A stretch of DNA of 64,000 nt from Rhodoglobus sp. (GCA_025463605.1 JAODAV010000011.1:112975-176974); one strand, 5' to 3'. Positions 42,626 to 52,748 are shown, numbered from the stretch's first letter. The notes: generated by a model not told the origin, from the sequence alone. Translations and numbers: made by a program.

Positions 42626-45600
42626 TCACTGCTCGTGGCTTGGTCCTTGCTGGTCGAACAGGAGCAGCGCAGGGAGCGAGGTCGCGAAGTAGTCCGTCGG
42701 CCCGTCCTGGTGAGCATCCCCCGATGCTGGCTCGGCATCCGCCAGTGAACGAAGGCGCGAGGCATCGTCGAAGCGGTCGAGTGCATCGAGAGCATCTGCG
42801 CGCACCCTGAGAATGGGGGCTACCGGCGCCAACGGATGACGAGCTTCCCCCAGCGAATGCGGCGGCTGCATCGCCAGGTCGGTAAGGCGCAATGCCTCCT
42901 CGGGATCTCCGACTCTCGCAAGCGCCAGGCAGGCTCTTTCCCACACGGCTAGTGCGCGTCCTTCACCGCCCTCCCACGGCGCGAAGGGTCGCGCGGAGAG
43001 CACGTCCAGTGCCTCAGCAGGGCGATCCAATGCCACCAGGAGCTCGCACCACTCGACCGTTAGGTCGTCGCGGGTGAGCACTCGCTGGATCCGTGGTTCG
43101 AGCCGGGCGAGTCGGTCCGCAGCAGACACCCCGAGCCGTTTCAGGAGCTGGTCCGACTCGTACCAGAGCCGGGCGTCATGAGGGGCTATGCCGATTGCTC
43201 TCTCGTACAAGGCGGTCGCACGTGCGCCGTCACCAAGAGTGTTGAACGTCGCAATTGCAGCATTGCGAAACACCACCGCGTCGCCGAGCCCAGACTCGAC
43301 CGCGGCGGTCCAGTGCACTAGCGCCTCCGTCTCGCGGCCTCGGTCGTAGAGCAGCGTCGCGAGAAGGGCGTGCGCACGACCGTCCATGGGATCGACCTTG
43401 AGCGCGGCGACAAGCGCATCGTTGTCATCGAGGCCGGACGGGAAGCACCGGTCATGGGGAACACGTCGGGCGCCAGATCGCGCCGCGGCCGCCTCATCGG
43501 GGCGCCGCTCGCGGTCGAGGATGCTCGCAAGATGGTAGAGCGCCATAGGCGCGACATTGCCGGCCGCCGTCGGGGCTGACGCGGCCGCTCGTTCGAGCAG
43601 CGGAATGGCGGCATCCATCTCGCCGTAGGATGCCAACTCGAGCGCGACATCAATGAGCGTTCGTGGGTCCCCGCTCGGTTCGCGGCCGGCGAGCGCCCGC
43701 GCGACTTGGTCGAGTCGATCGGTGGCGAGGGTATCCGCGAGCACGGCGTCAGCCTCGGCATGACGCCCCAAGCGGGCAAGCAGCACCACGCTGAGCGCGC
43801 GCGCCCGAGAGTCGGCCGAGTCGAGCCGGCGGGCGGATTCCGCGTGCTCGAGTGCTGTCGAGTTGCGGCGCGCCGCGGCATCCGTCCTCGCCAGTTCGAC
43901 GGAGGCGGGATGCGCCCACTTGCGGTCCCAGCCGGCGCGCGCGAAGGCGTCGTACGCCTCGTCGGTGCGCTGCAGTCGGGCGAGCACGAGGCCGAGCAGG
44001 TAGAAGGCGTGACCGTCCGCGGGGTTGCCGTTGCGCCGGGTAAGACGCTCGATGGCCGTGCTGACGTGCGAGAGGGCGGTCACGTACTCGCCGCAACGGT
44101 AGTGGTGGTCAGCGAGGGCGATGTTGCTGCGAGAGTCGCCAGGGTCGCGAGAGACGGCCTCTCGCCAATACGGCAGGGGCGAGCGCGTCGGATGCCGATA
44201 CTGCGCGAGGTGAACTCCCGTCAAGTAGAGCTCGTCGAGGCTGTCGATTGCTTCGGCGCGTGCGGGCTCGGTCGCGATCTCAGGCTCGCTCATCCCACTC
44301 GCGTCCGGTCTCGGTCGCCAGCGCATCAGTTCGACTCCGCCGTGGTCGACGACGAGCTCCAGCGCGTGCGGTGCAAGGGTGCCCGTCTCTGCGCTCCCGA
44401 GGTACGGACTGCCTGGGGCGACGTCGCCGCTCCAGAACAGCAACACCTCTTCGCCGGCTTTCACCGCAACGGTCGCACCTGGACGCGACGATGTCACGGC
44501 CACGCCCACCCGCACCATTCCATCGTCGACCGACAGGTGCACTGCCGCCTCGAGGTTGGCCTGATGCACAACCCCGATGCCCTGGATGGGAATCCAGGAC
44601 TGCGTGAACGACTTGGTTTCGCCGGGCGCGAGCCAGGCGAAATCCGGTTGATTGTCGGTGTACACGCCCGCCATGAGCTCGATGTAGGGCCCGTCCCCGT
44701 CGGTGAGCAGGGCATCCCAGGCCTGGCCGAACGGAGCGTTCCCCCACGTCCACTGCTTCTTGCCCGGCGCGATCCTGTGGTCGGCGACGTGGACGAATCC
44801 GGCACCGGCCGCATGGTCGTAGCCGCCAAAGAAGTCGTCCCGGGAGTCGACGATCATGTACGACGTCGGCACGGGGATGTTGCGGTAATAGTCGAGTCGA
44901 TCGCCGCCGGTCGCCGCCCGCGCCGGGTAGTCCACGCCGTAGTAGGGGCGGTCAGCACCGGGGAAGGCCGTGATCGCTCGACGGGCGTGGTCGGCGACGA
45001 AACGGACGTCAGTCGGGAAGAAGGACTGGTAGTCATCGTGCACTCGCGCCGCCGCGTTCGCCCACCACAGGAACGTCTGCGTCTCGCTCGTGCGGTTGTG
45101 CAGCCGTACGACGAGTTCGACGGTCGCGCGGTTCGGGTGGAGGCGCACGCCGTGCATGCCCTTCATACGGGTGAACGGGTCGTGATCGGAGCACCACACG
45201 GTGACCGAGCCGTCCGCGCACTCCTCGAGTTCGACGTCGACCGGCAGGAAGGTCGCCGGCCTGTGGTGCTGCGGCCAGTTGAACTCGACGCCGCCCGACA
45301 CCCACGGACCGGCGAGCCCTACGAGGGCGGGCTTGATCACGTTGTTGCGGTAGAAGAAGTCGTAGTCGGAAGTCTTGTCGTAACCGACGTGGATGCGGCC
45401 GCCGAGTTCCGGGAGCACCATGAGCCGGATCCACCGGTTCTCGAGGTGCACCGCCTGCCATGACCGCGTGACCGGTTCACTCGCGATGCGGTCGGTGAAC
45501 GGCAGCGGGTATACCCGCCCGCTCGATCCCTGATACACCCGCCGGCCGAGGAACATCGGGTAGCGGTCGGGCTCGTCGGGCTCGTAGGTGCGGATCTCGA

Positions 45601-45697
45601 CCGTCTCCGACCACACGATCGCGCCCCCCGCCACAAGTCGGGGCGCCAGCGAGGGTGGCGGGGCGGGCAGGCTGAAGTGCGCTTCGTCGGGGATCAT
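42626..45697 (-). CDS. DUF5107 domain protein with TPR repeats
   Basis: A 1,023-residue cytoplasmic protein. Residues about 15-330 match DUF5107: ENRWIRLMVLPELGGRIHVGYDK, then FEFNW-like GGVEFNWPQHHRPATFLP. This beta-sandwich domain resembles the galactose mutarotase fold and is found in carbohydrate loci. The rest (about 450-1000) is a string of TPR-like helical pairs such as SRSNIALADHHYRCGEYVTAL. It is divergent from the AraC regulator gene, whose intergenic region holds one copy of the 19-bp motif also found before the glycoside hydrolase operon, so it probably belongs to the same regulon. Its catalytic role is unknown. Confidence 0.85.
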   Translation of the reverse strand: MIPDEAHFSLPAPPPSLAPRLVAGGAIVWSETVEIRTYEPDEPDRYPMFLGRRVYQGSSGRVYPLPFTDRIASEPVTRSWQAVHLENRWIRLMVLPELGGRIHVGYDKTSDYDFFYRNNVIKPALVGLAGPWVSGGVEFNWPQHHRPATFLPVDVELEECADGSVTVWCSDHDPFTRMKGMHGVRLHPNRATVELVVRLHNRTSETQTFLWWANAAARVHDDYQSFFPTDVRFVADHARRAITAFPGADRPYYGVDYPARAATGGDRLDYYRNIPVPTSYMIVDSRDDFFGGYDHAAGAGFVHVADHRIAPGKKQWTWGNAPFGQAWDALLTDGDGPYIELMAGVYTDNQPDFAWLAPGETKSFTQSWIPIQGIGVVHQANLEAAVHLSVDDGMVRVGVAVTSSRPGATVAVKAGEEVLLFWSGDVAPGSPYLGSAETGTLAPHALELVVDHGGVELMRWRPRPDASGMSEPEIATEPARAEAIDSLDELYLTGVHLAQYRHPTRSPLPYWREAVSRDPGDSRSNIALADHHYRCGEYVTALSHVSTAIERLTRRNGNPADGHAFYLLGLVLARLQRTDEAYDAFARAGWDRKWAHPASVELARTDAAARRNSTALEHAESARRLDSADSRARALSVVLLARLGRHAEADAVLADTLATDRLDQVARALAGREPSGDPRTLIDVALELASYGEMDAAIPLLERAAASAPTAAGNVAPMALYHLASILDRERRPDEAAAARSGARRVPHDRCFPSGLDDNDALVAALKVDPMDGRAHALLATLLYDRGRETEALVHWTAAVESGLGDAVVFRNAAIATFNTLGDGARATALYERAIGIAPHDARLWYESDQLLKRLGVSAADRLARLEPRIQRVLTRDDLTVEWCELLVALDRPAEALDVLSARPFAPWEGGEGRALAVWERACLALARVGDPEEALRLTDLAMQPPHSLGEARHPLAPVAPILRVRADALDALDRFDDASRLRSLADAEPASGDAHQDGPTDYFATSLPALLLFDQQGPSHEQ

Positions 45698-45752
45698 CCC
45701 TGCAATTCAAGCCCCGCACCACGATCCGCGACATGAGCTATCCGGTTGGCCG

Positions 45753-45771
45753 CATGGACATTCCGACGATT
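45753..45771 (+). promoter_or_regulatory. Candidate AraC-regulator site, copy 1
   Basis: CATGGACATTCCGACGATT is repeated exactly at 55340-55358. This copy lies 17 bp upstream of the AraC ATG, just before its candidate -10, and 56 bp upstream of the divergent DUF5107 gene. Binding here could control both directions. Confidence 0.7.
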
Positions 45772-45775
45772 CGTG

Positions 45776-45781
45776 CATACT
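45776..45781 (+). promoter_or_regulatory. Candidate -10 element, leaderless start of the AraC gene
   Basis: CATACT ends six bases before ATG 45788 and no Shine-Dalgarno sequence is present, so the message is probably leaderless. The shared 19-bp motif ends four bases upstream, over the -35 region. Confidence 0.45.
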
Positions 45782-45787
45782 TGGCTC

Positions 45788-46651
45788 ATGCCGATCCAGG
45801 AAGGCTTCCGCAACCAGCGCCTCTCCGTCGTTCCACGTCGCACCGTCGCCGAGGCGCTCGCCCGACCCGTCACCAGGCGACTCGTCGTCACCGACACCGG
45901 GCACTATCCGAACGCCGCGGATCACCTGATGAGGCGGCCATCCGGGGCGGAAGAAACGATCGTCATGGTCTGTGCCGGCGGTACCGGCTGGGCGAGCATC
46001 GGCGGCACGCAGCATCGGATCGGCTCGAATACGGCGCTCGTGATCCCGCACGGCACACCGCACGCCTACGGGGCATCGGAAGGCAATCCATGGACGATCT
46101 GGTGGTGCCACCTGCGTGGGAGCGACCTGCCCGAGCTGGTCGCTGAAATGGGAGTGAGCGCCGCGAAGCCCATCGTTCCGATCCGCCATATCGATCGCAC
46201 CGTTGCGCTTCTCGATGAAGTCGTGACGACGCTCGAGCGCAACCACTCCCCCGCGAGTCTCGTCGGTGCTGCTGGCGCGGCATGGAAACTGCTCACGCAG
46301 ATCGTCGTCGACCGTGCCCTTCCGGAGCCTGGGGACCCGCTCCAGCGCGCCATGAACTACCTGGCCGAGCGCTTCGATAGCACCGTGCGCGTCGCCGATC
46401 TCGCCGCGCTCGTGGGTGTGTCGCCTTCGCACCTGAGCGCGCAGTTCCGGCGCGCGACCGGCGGCGGGGTGCTCGCCCACCAGACTTCACTGCGTATGGC
46501 GCGGGCCCGTCAACTACTCGACACGACCACGGCGCCCGTGAGCGAGATCGCACGCGAGGTGGGCTACGCCGATCAGTTCTACTTCTCGCGCCACTTCCGG
46601 CGCCTGCACGAGGCGAGCCCGAGCGACTACCGCGCCCGCGACAAGGGCTAA
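45788..46651 (+). CDS. AraC-family transcriptional regulator
   Basis: A 287-residue regulator from ATG 45788 (starting MPIQEGFRNQ). The N-terminal cupin domain (about 5-150; ETIVMVCAGGTGWASIGG, then ALVIPHGTPHAYGA) should bind a sugar. The C-terminal double helix-turn-helix (about 185-285) has the signature VADLAALVGVSPSHLSAQFRR and EIAREVGYADQFYFSRHFRR. It sits between the DUF5107 gene and the glycoside hydrolase operon and likely activates both through the 19-bp motif. Its TAA stop overlaps the TAG of the convergent epimerase gene (shared CTAA). Confidence 0.92.
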   Translation: MPIQEGFRNQRLSVVPRRTVAEALARPVTRRLVVTDTGHYPNAADHLMRRPSGAEETIVMVCAGGTGWASIGGTQHRIGSNTALVIPHGTPHAYGASEGNPWTIWWCHLRGSDLPELVAEMGVSAAKPIVPIRHIDRTVALLDEVVTTLERNHSPASLVGAAGAAWKLLTQIVVDRALPEPGDPLQRAMNYLAERFDSTVRVADLAALVGVSPSHLSAQFRRATGGGVLAHQTSLRMARARQLLDTTTAPVSEIAREVGYADQFYFSRHFRRLHEASPSDYRARDKG

Positions 46652-47571
46652 CCCGCCAGCCTGATGCCCCACGCAGCGGTCCAGGTCTCGCCAGGTTCGA
46701 GCCAGCGCAGTCCGTCGCCGCTCTGGAGTGCGTTGGGCGGCGCCGTCATCGGTTCGACGGCGATCGCGAGCTCGTCGCCATCCGGACCGGGGAACTCGTC
46801 GGTCACGTAGACCTGCACGTACTCGAACACCGCCTCGGCCCACAGCTGCACCTCCCGCCCGTCCGGCGCGGTGAGCCGGTGGACGACGGTGCCGTCGTGC
46901 GCCGCGACGCCGCCGTAGCTCGCGTGCTCGACGGCGTCCGCGACCCTCCGGCCGGATCGCAGGTCGAACGGGGTGCCGGTCACGTCGATCGACCCGCGCG
47001 GGATGTGCCGCTCGTCGAGGTCGAGAGCCGTGCCGGCGTCGATGGTCAGCACGAGCTCTCCCACGGGGACGGAGCCGAGCCTGAGGTACGGGTGTGCGCC
47101 GATGGCCACGGGCGCCGGTCGGTCGCTCAGGTTGGTGATGCCGTGGCGCACGGTGATGCCGGTCGCCTCGAGCTCGTAGGCGACGGTGGTGGCGAGGTCG
47201 AAGGGATACCCGGCACTGTGTGCGACGGGCGCGGCGAGCGTGAGACTGCGGGCGGATGTCGCGACAACGTCGTAGCGGGTCGACGCGAGCAGCCCGTGGT
47301 TGGCGTTGCCGAGCTCGGGTTCGGTGAGCTCGAGCTGGCGAATCCGGCCGTCGAGCGGCCAGCGTCCGCCCTCGACGCGGTTCGGCCAGGGCACGAGCAC
47401 CATGCCCGCGCCGAGGGGCGGCTCCGGCTCCAGCGTGCCCTGCACGAGCTCGACACCGCCCACGGTGAGGCCGCGCAGACTCGCGGCTCGCTCGGATACG
47501 ACGGCGCGGGCATCCCCCGGTGCGTCGCCGCCCAGACGGTGCAGGGCGGCGACGTCGGTCGCGCCGGTCAC
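46648..47571 (-). CDS. Aldose 1-epimerase family protein
   Basis: A 307-residue mutarotase-fold protein that should interconvert alpha and beta anomers of a hexose, probably galactose released by the neighbouring enzymes. Conserved active-site stretches are NANHGLL, AIGAHPYLRLG and AIAVEPMTAPPNAL (the likely catalytic Glu). Its GTG start overlaps the stop of the GH36 gene (GTGA), implying translational coupling. It is the last gene of the operon. Confidence 0.9.
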   Translation of the reverse strand: MTGATDVAALHRLGGDAPGDARAVVSERAASLRGLTVGGVELVQGTLEPEPPLGAGMVLVPWPNRVEGGRWPLDGRIRQLELTEPELGNANHGLLASTRYDVVATSARSLTLAAPVAHSAGYPFDLATTVAYELEATGITVRHGITNLSDRPAPVAIGAHPYLRLGSVPVGELVLTIDAGTALDLDERHIPRGSIDVTGTPFDLRSGRRVADAVEHASYGGVAAHDGTVVHRLTAPDGREVQLWAEAVFEYVQVYVTDEFPGPDGDELAIAVEPMTAPPNALQSGDGLRWLEPGETWTAAWGIRLAG

Positions 47572-49673
47572 GCGTCCGGCACGGCGACCGCGTGCAGCAG
47601 CACGGAGCGGTCGGGATCGAGCGACGGTGCCTCGACACCCACGGTGCCGAGAGCACGCCCGCTGAGCGTCACGCCGGTCTCGAACCAGGGCGGCAGGTGC
47701 GCCACGCGGACGTCGGGGAACACCGCCTCCACGCGATAGAGCGTGCCCGGCGCGAGGCCGGGCAGGCGCACGCGTCCGGGTGGCCAGGTGGCGCCGCGCT
47801 CGACGACGCTGAACGCGTAGAGCGCGGCCGAGGAATCCCGGGCCACCACACCCTCGAGACGCAGGGAGGCGTCGGCAAGGTCGGCGCGCACGACCGTGCC
47901 GCTGTGCAACAGCTCGCGATGGGTCTTGTGGAACGCGACCCAGCCCGCCAGCGCCGCGAGTTGGGCCTCGTCAGCCTCGAGCAGGTTGACCTCGACCCCC
48001 AGGTGGCCCCAGATCGCCTTCTCGGCGCGATAGTCGAGTGGATGCGACCGATGGGTGGTGTGCGACACCTCCGCCCCGATATGGGTGCCCTGCACCTCCG
48101 GAGGCAACAGCAGCCCGGTCCAGCGCTGGATCTCCAGCCGCTCGTGCGGGTCGTTGCAGTCGCTCGGCCAGACCCGGTCGGCGTAGCGCATCACACCGAG
48201 GTCGATGCGACCTCCCCCGCTCGCGCAGGACTCGATCTCGAGGCCCGGATGCGCCCCGCGCAGTTCCCGCATGAACCGGTAGAGCTGCTCCACCTGCCGG
48301 TGCACCCCCGGCCGGCCGTCGGGCGTGTGACCCGCGTCGAGCAGGTACCGATTGTGATCCCACTTGATGTAGTCGATCGACAGTCGCCCAACCAGTTCAG
48401 AAACCAGGCCGAACACGTGGGCGTACGCGTCTTCGTGGCCGAGGTCGAGCACGTGCTGGTGCCGGCTGGGCAGTCCAGCGCCGTGACCGGCGTCGAAGAC
48501 CCACTCCGGGTGCTCACGGGCCAGTTCGGAGTCGAGGTTGATCATCTCGGGCTCGAACCACAGGCCGAACTGCATGCCCAGCTCGCGCACCCGCGCCACG
48601 AGCGGCTCGAGTCCCTCGGGCCAGACGGTGGAGTCGACCGTCCAGTCGCCGAGCGAGCTGGTGTCGTCGCGCCGACCGGTGAACCAGCCGTCGTCGAGCA
48701 CGAACCGTTCGGCCCCCATCGCCGCGCCCCGCTCGGCAAGTGCGATGAGGGTGTCGAGGTCGTGACGGAAGTACACGGCCTCCCAGGTGTTGAGGATCAC
48801 CGGCCGCGGCGACAGTGGATGCTCGGCCCGCCGTTGCTCGTGGAAGCGCGCCGCCATCGCATCCAGCCCGTCGCCCCAGGAGCCGTACAACCAAGGCGTG
48901 GAGTAGCTCTCGCCGGAGCCCAGCACGATCTCGTCCGGCAGCAGCAACTCGGAACCCGACAGTCGCCGGGTGTCGGCCGGCGTCCGCTCCGCCGCGAGCA
49001 CCTGGTTTCCGCTCCACGCGAGGTGCACGCCCCATACGGTGCCCGAACGGAAGCCGAAACCCCGCTCGCCCCCGATCATAAGCATCGTGTTCTCCAGGCC
49101 CGGTTTGCCGCCGCGCGACTCGCGGGTCCACGACCCAACGTGGAACGACCGGCGCTGGGGCACTCGCTCGAGCGCCCAGCGGCCGGTGAAGTCGAGCACC
49201 TCGTCCGCGTGGGACGGCACGGGCAGCGCGACCTCGAGCGCGTCGACGCGATACGCCGCATCGCCCGCGTTGGTGAGCGTCGCACGCTGACGCACGAGCC
49301 CGGTCGGCAGCAGCTCGAGCTCGACGAGGAGGGCGAGCTTGTACTCGGAGTCGACCGCCTCGCAGCGCAGGGCCATGCCGTCGAGGGTGTAGCGGGCGTC
49401 GCGGAAGAGTGGCGCCCAGCGCGTGCCCGAACTCGAGCCCACCACCCCGGGACGGCCGAGCCAGCCCTCCGACAGCTGCGCCACGACGGGAACGGGCTGC
49501 GGGTAGGTCACCGCGGAGTCGCCGATCGCCGGGCGGGCCGCTATGGCGAGAGCCGCGGCATCCACCTCGCCGAGGTCCGCGCCCCAGTGGATGATGCGCG
49601 GCAGCCGTTCGGCGTCGGCGACGACGACCACGGATGTGCCACCCGCCCTGAGGTGTACGACGGGATCAGTCAT
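47568..49673 (-). CDS. GH36 alpha-galactosidase
   Basis: A 701-residue enzyme from ATG 49673, chosen because AAGGA lies about eight bases upstream; the frame remains open further upstream, inside the permease gene. It has the GH36 layout: N-terminal beta-supersandwich (about 1-290), TIM barrel (about 300-590) and C-terminal beta domain. The catalytic nucleophile is D439 in YIKWDHNR and the acid/base D505 in PSDCNDPHERLEIQR; SCASGGGRIDLG and FVLDDGWF also fit. It should remove terminal alpha-galactose from oligosaccharides in the cytoplasm, since no signal peptide is present. It follows two sugar ABC permease genes. Confidence 0.93.
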   Translation of the reverse strand: MTDPVVHLRAGGTSVVVVADAERLPRIIHWGADLGEVDAAALAIAARPAIGDSAVTYPQPVPVVAQLSEGWLGRPGVVGSSSGTRWAPLFRDARYTLDGMALRCEAVDSEYKLALLVELELLPTGLVRQRATLTNAGDAAYRVDALEVALPVPSHADEVLDFTGRWALERVPQRRSFHVGSWTRESRGGKPGLENTMLMIGGERGFGFRSGTVWGVHLAWSGNQVLAAERTPADTRRLSGSELLLPDEIVLGSGESYSTPWLYGSWGDGLDAMAARFHEQRRAEHPLSPRPVILNTWEAVYFRHDLDTLIALAERGAAMGAERFVLDDGWFTGRRDDTSSLGDWTVDSTVWPEGLEPLVARVRELGMQFGLWFEPEMINLDSELAREHPEWVFDAGHGAGLPSRHQHVLDLGHEDAYAHVFGLVSELVGRLSIDYIKWDHNRYLLDAGHTPDGRPGVHRQVEQLYRFMRELRGAHPGLEIESCASGGGRIDLGVMRYADRVWPSDCNDPHERLEIQRWTGLLLPPEVQGTHIGAEVSHTTHRSHPLDYRAEKAIWGHLGVEVNLLEADEAQLAALAGWVAFHKTHRELLHSGTVVRADLADASLRLEGVVARDSSAALYAFSVVERGATWPPGRVRLPGLAPGTLYRVEAVFPDVRVAHLPPWFETGVTLSGRALGTVGVEAPSLDPDRSVLLHAVAVPDA

Positions 49674-49678
49674 GCGGG

Positions 49679-50545
49679 TCATCCTTTCAGGCCGCTCGAC
49701 GCGATACCGGCGAAGAACTGGCGCTGCAGCGCGATGAACACGATCACGAGCGGAAGGGTGCAGATGAGCGCGCCGGCCATGAGGGTCGGGTAGTCGGTGC
49801 CGAACTGGCCCTGCATGCTCGCGAGTCCCACCGTCAACGGGCGGTTGTCGCCCGCGGGAGACACGATGAGCGGCCAGAGCAGGTCGTTCCACGAGTAGAG
49901 CGAGGTGAGCACGGCGAGGGCGGCGATCATCGAGCGCGCCATCGGCAGCATGACGCTCCAGAACGTGCGCAGCGTGCCGGCACCGTCGAGACGCGCCGCC
50001 TCCTCGTACTCCTTGGGCATGGTGAGGAACGCCTGGCGCAGCAGGAACGTGCCGAACGCCGAGAACATGCCGGGGATCGCCAGCGCCGGGAGGGTGTTGA
50101 GCAGGCCGAGGCCCTTCATGAGGTCGAACTGGCCGATCAGGAAGAGCTGGCTGGGAACCATGAGCATGAGCAGGAACAGCACGAACAGCACGTTGCGCCC
50201 GGGAAAGGTCAGTCGCGCGAACGCGTAGCCGGCGAGGGCCGCCACGAGAACCTGGCCGATGACGCGCATGACGAGGGAGGCGGCGGAGACGCCGAACTGC
50301 ATCCAGAACGGCACGGTCGCGAAGAACGTCTCGAACGCCGCAGTCGTCGGATTCGCGGGAAACAGCGTCGGCGGCAGCGACGAGACCTCGTTGTTGGTCT
50401 TGAACGCCGTGAGGATCTCCCACACGAACGGCACCACCATGAGCGCAACCGAGATCACGAGGATCAGGTGGATGCGCCACTGCCCCGCGCTCGCGCCCGA
50501 CCGACGGCTAGCCCTTCGCTTGGTCCCCGACTCTCTCCTAGTCAT
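49679..50545 (-). CDS. Carbohydrate ABC transporter permease (MalG type)
   Basis: A 288-residue CUT1-family permease with six transmembrane helices. The EAA loop for contact with the ATPase is EYEEAARLDGAGTLRTFW (about 190-207). Its ATG overlaps the end of the first permease gene by eight bases, and its stop lies six bases before the GH36 start. It forms the channel with the MalF-type partner for uptake of an oligosaccharide, presumably an alpha-galactoside. Confidence 0.94.
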   Translation of the reverse strand: MTRRESGTKRRASRRSGASAGQWRIHLILVISVALMVVPFVWEILTAFKTNNEVSSLPPTLFPANPTTAAFETFFATVPFWMQFGVSAASLVMRVIGQVLVAALAGYAFARLTFPGRNVLFVLFLLMLMVPSQLFLIGQFDLMKGLGLLNTLPALAIPGMFSAFGTFLLRQAFLTMPKEYEEAARLDGAGTLRTFWSVMLPMARSMIAALAVLTSLYSWNDLLWPLIVSPAGDNRPLTVGLASMQGQFGTDYPTLMAGALICTLPLVIVFIALQRQFFAGIASSGLKG

Positions 50546-51464
50546 AGATGACCCACTTCTTCTGCAAGCGGAACTGCAGGGCAGTCACCGCCATGATGAT
50601 CACGAGCAGCACGATCGCGATCGTCGCCGCGAAGCCCTGCTTGAACTGCACGAACGCCGCTTCGTAGAACAGGTAGACGATCGTCTTCGACCCGTCGATG
50701 GCGGTGTTGTTGACGCTGCCGAGCATGATGAAGACGAGGTCGAACATCTGCAGGGCCGAGATCGTCGTGAGCACCGTGACGAAGAAGATCGTCGGGCTCA
50801 GCAGCGGCAGCGTGATCGAGAAGAACTGTCGCACGCGGTTGGCGCCGTCGAGCGACGACGCCTCATAGAGTTCGACCGGGATGTTCTGCAGGCCGGCTCC
50901 GAGGATGATGAGGTTGACGCCGAGGCCCATCCAGATGCCCACGACCGCGAACGCGTAGATCGTGAACCGGTCGTCGGCGACCCAGTATTGCCCGGGAATG
51001 CCGACGAGCGAGAACACCCAGTTCAGCAGGCCGAAGTCACCATTGAGGATGAAGCGCCAGACCATGCCGATCGCTACCGGAAGCGTCACCACCGGCAGGA
51101 AGAACAGCACGCGGTAGACCGCGCGGCCGCGGGACACCTGCTGGATCAGTGCCGCGAAGACGATGGCGAGCGGGATGCCCAGGAGCACGATGCCCGTGTA
51201 CAGGGCAGTGTTGCCGAGCGCGCGCCAGAACGCGTCGTCGCCGATCAGTTTGGTGTAGTTATCGACCCCGTTGAACTCGCCCGGTCCGAACACGGGAACG
51301 TTCATGAAGCTCTTGAGGAACGTGGACAGGAACGGCCACAGGTACAGGGCCGCGAGACCGATGAAGGCCGGCGCGATCATCGCGTAGGCCCACCAGTCGG
51401 TGCGCGCGGCGAAGCCGGTGCGGCGGCGAACCTGCCGCACCGGCTTCACTACGGAACTGGACAT
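50538..51464 (-). CDS. Carbohydrate ABC transporter permease (MalF type)
   Basis: A 308-residue CUT1 permease with six helices starting WWAYAMIAPAFIGLAALY. The EAA loop is ELYEASSLDGANRVRQFF. ATG 51464 overlaps the stop of the binding-protein gene (TGATG); a TTG three bases earlier is less likely. It pairs with the MalG-type permease. No ATPase gene is present in the operon. Confidence 0.94.
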   Translation of the reverse strand: MSSSVVKPVRQVRRRTGFAARTDWWAYAMIAPAFIGLAALYLWPFLSTFLKSFMNVPVFGPGEFNGVDNYTKLIGDDAFWRALGNTALYTGIVLLGIPLAIVFAALIQQVSRGRAVYRVLFFLPVVTLPVAIGMVWRFILNGDFGLLNWVFSLVGIPGQYWVADDRFTIYAFAVVGIWMGLGVNLIILGAGLQNIPVELYEASSLDGANRVRQFFSITLPLLSPTIFFVTVLTTISALQMFDLVFIMLGSVNNTAIDGSKTIVYLFYEAAFVQFKQGFAATIAIVLLVIIMAVTALQFRLQKKWVIYD

Positions 51465-52726
51465 CAACCCTCGGCCAGAACCTTATCGATCGCTTCGGTG
51501 TACTTGCGGGCGGCGTCCTCGACCGACTCCTGGCCGTTCCACGCGGGTGTGAGGAACTCCGTTTGGAGCCCCTGCCACTCGGCCGCGTTGCCCTGGACGG
51601 GCAGCGGAACCGCGTACTCGATCGCGTCGATGAACACCTGCAGGTTGGTGAACTCCGGCATGGCGTCCATCCACGTCTGCTCGGTTCCCTTGAACGCGGG
51701 CAGCACCGCGCCGGCCTTGGCCTGGATGTTAGCCGCCGTCTCGCCACTCGCGAAGATCAGGAACTTGGCGACCTCATCCGGGTGCTTGGTCCCGACGTAC
51801 CCCACGTTGGCGATACCGCTCGTCACCGTGGCGCGCTGCTCGCCGATCGGCAGCGGCGCGACATCGATGTTGGGCCGGATCTCAGCGTTGTCGTAGAGCT
51901 TGAGCGCCCAGTAGGCACCGGACAGGTACATAGCGATCTTGCCCTGCTCGAACTGGGTCTCGGCTTCGGTGTCCGAGAGCTGCTGGAGAGTCGGCGATGA
52001 GCCGTCCGCCATCAGGTCGGTCCAGAACTTGATGCCCGCGATCGCCTCGGGGGTGTCGAGTTCCGCCGTCTTACCGTCATCCGAGATGACCTGCCCGCCG
52101 GCCTGGAAGATCGAGTTGTAGTACCCGCCCTGATAGTCGATCGGCGCCGCGACGCCCCAGACCCCGGCCTCGGCGTTGGTCAGTTCCTTCGCAGCGGTGC
52201 GGAAGTCCTCCCACGTCCACGAGTCGGTCGGGTAGTCGACGCCCGCGGCGTCGAACAGCGCCTTGTTGTACCAGATCGCGTTGGTGTCGAAGTCCTTCGG
52301 CAGCCCGTAGATCGCGCCGTCGCCCTGATCGTAGAGGTCGAGCACGGCCTGCGGGTAGTTCGCGAGGTCGACGCCCTCCGCCTCGATGGCGTCGGTGATG
52401 TCGAGCAACTGCTTGCCCTCGGCGTACGGCTTGATCTGCTGGGCGAGCATCCAGAACGCGTCGGGGGCGGTTCCGCCCGCTGCGCTCGTCTGCAGCGTGG
52501 ACCAGTACTGCGGCCACGGCAGCTCCTGCAGTTCGACCGTGATGTTCGGGTTCTCCTCCTCGAACGCGTCGACGATCTCCTGCATGGCGGGGGTCTGGGT
52601 TCCGGCCCAGACCTGGTACGTGATGGTCACGGGCTCGTCACTCGGTGCCTCGCTCGGGGTCGAGCAGGCGGCGAGCAGGCCCACCGTCGCGACGGCAGCT
52701 GCCGCCGTCAACCACTTCTTGTGCAT
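51464..52726 (-). CDS. Extracellular sugar-binding lipoprotein of ABC transporter
   Basis: A 420-residue CUT1-family binding protein from ATG 52726, preceded by AAAGGAAA. The signal peptide ends in lipobox LLAAC (Cys21), so it is membrane anchored. The family pattern is clear: VTITYQVWAGTQTPAMQEIVDAF, then GTAPDAFWMLAQQIKPYAE and GLPKDFDTNAIWYNKALFD. It should capture the oligosaccharide for the two permeases encoded next. It starts 22 bp after the GH97 gene. Confidence 0.94.
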   Translation of the reverse strand: MHKKWLTAAAAVATVGLLAACSTPSEAPSDEPVTITYQVWAGTQTPAMQEIVDAFEEENPNITVELQELPWPQYWSTLQTSAAGGTAPDAFWMLAQQIKPYAEGKQLLDITDAIEAEGVDLANYPQAVLDLYDQGDGAIYGLPKDFDTNAIWYNKALFDAAGVDYPTDSWTWEDFRTAAKELTNAEAGVWGVAAPIDYQGGYYNSIFQAGGQVISDDGKTAELDTPEAIAGIKFWTDLMADGSSPTLQQLSDTEAETQFEQGKIAMYLSGAYWALKLYDNAEIRPNIDVAPLPIGEQRATVTSGIANVGYVGTKHPDEVAKFLIFASGETAANIQAKAGAVLPAFKGTEQTWMDAMPEFTNLQVFIDAIEYAVPLPVQGNAAEWQGLQTEFLTPAWNGQESVEDAARKYTEAIDKVLAEG

Positions 52727-52748
52727 GGGTTTCCTTTCGTTTTGCCGG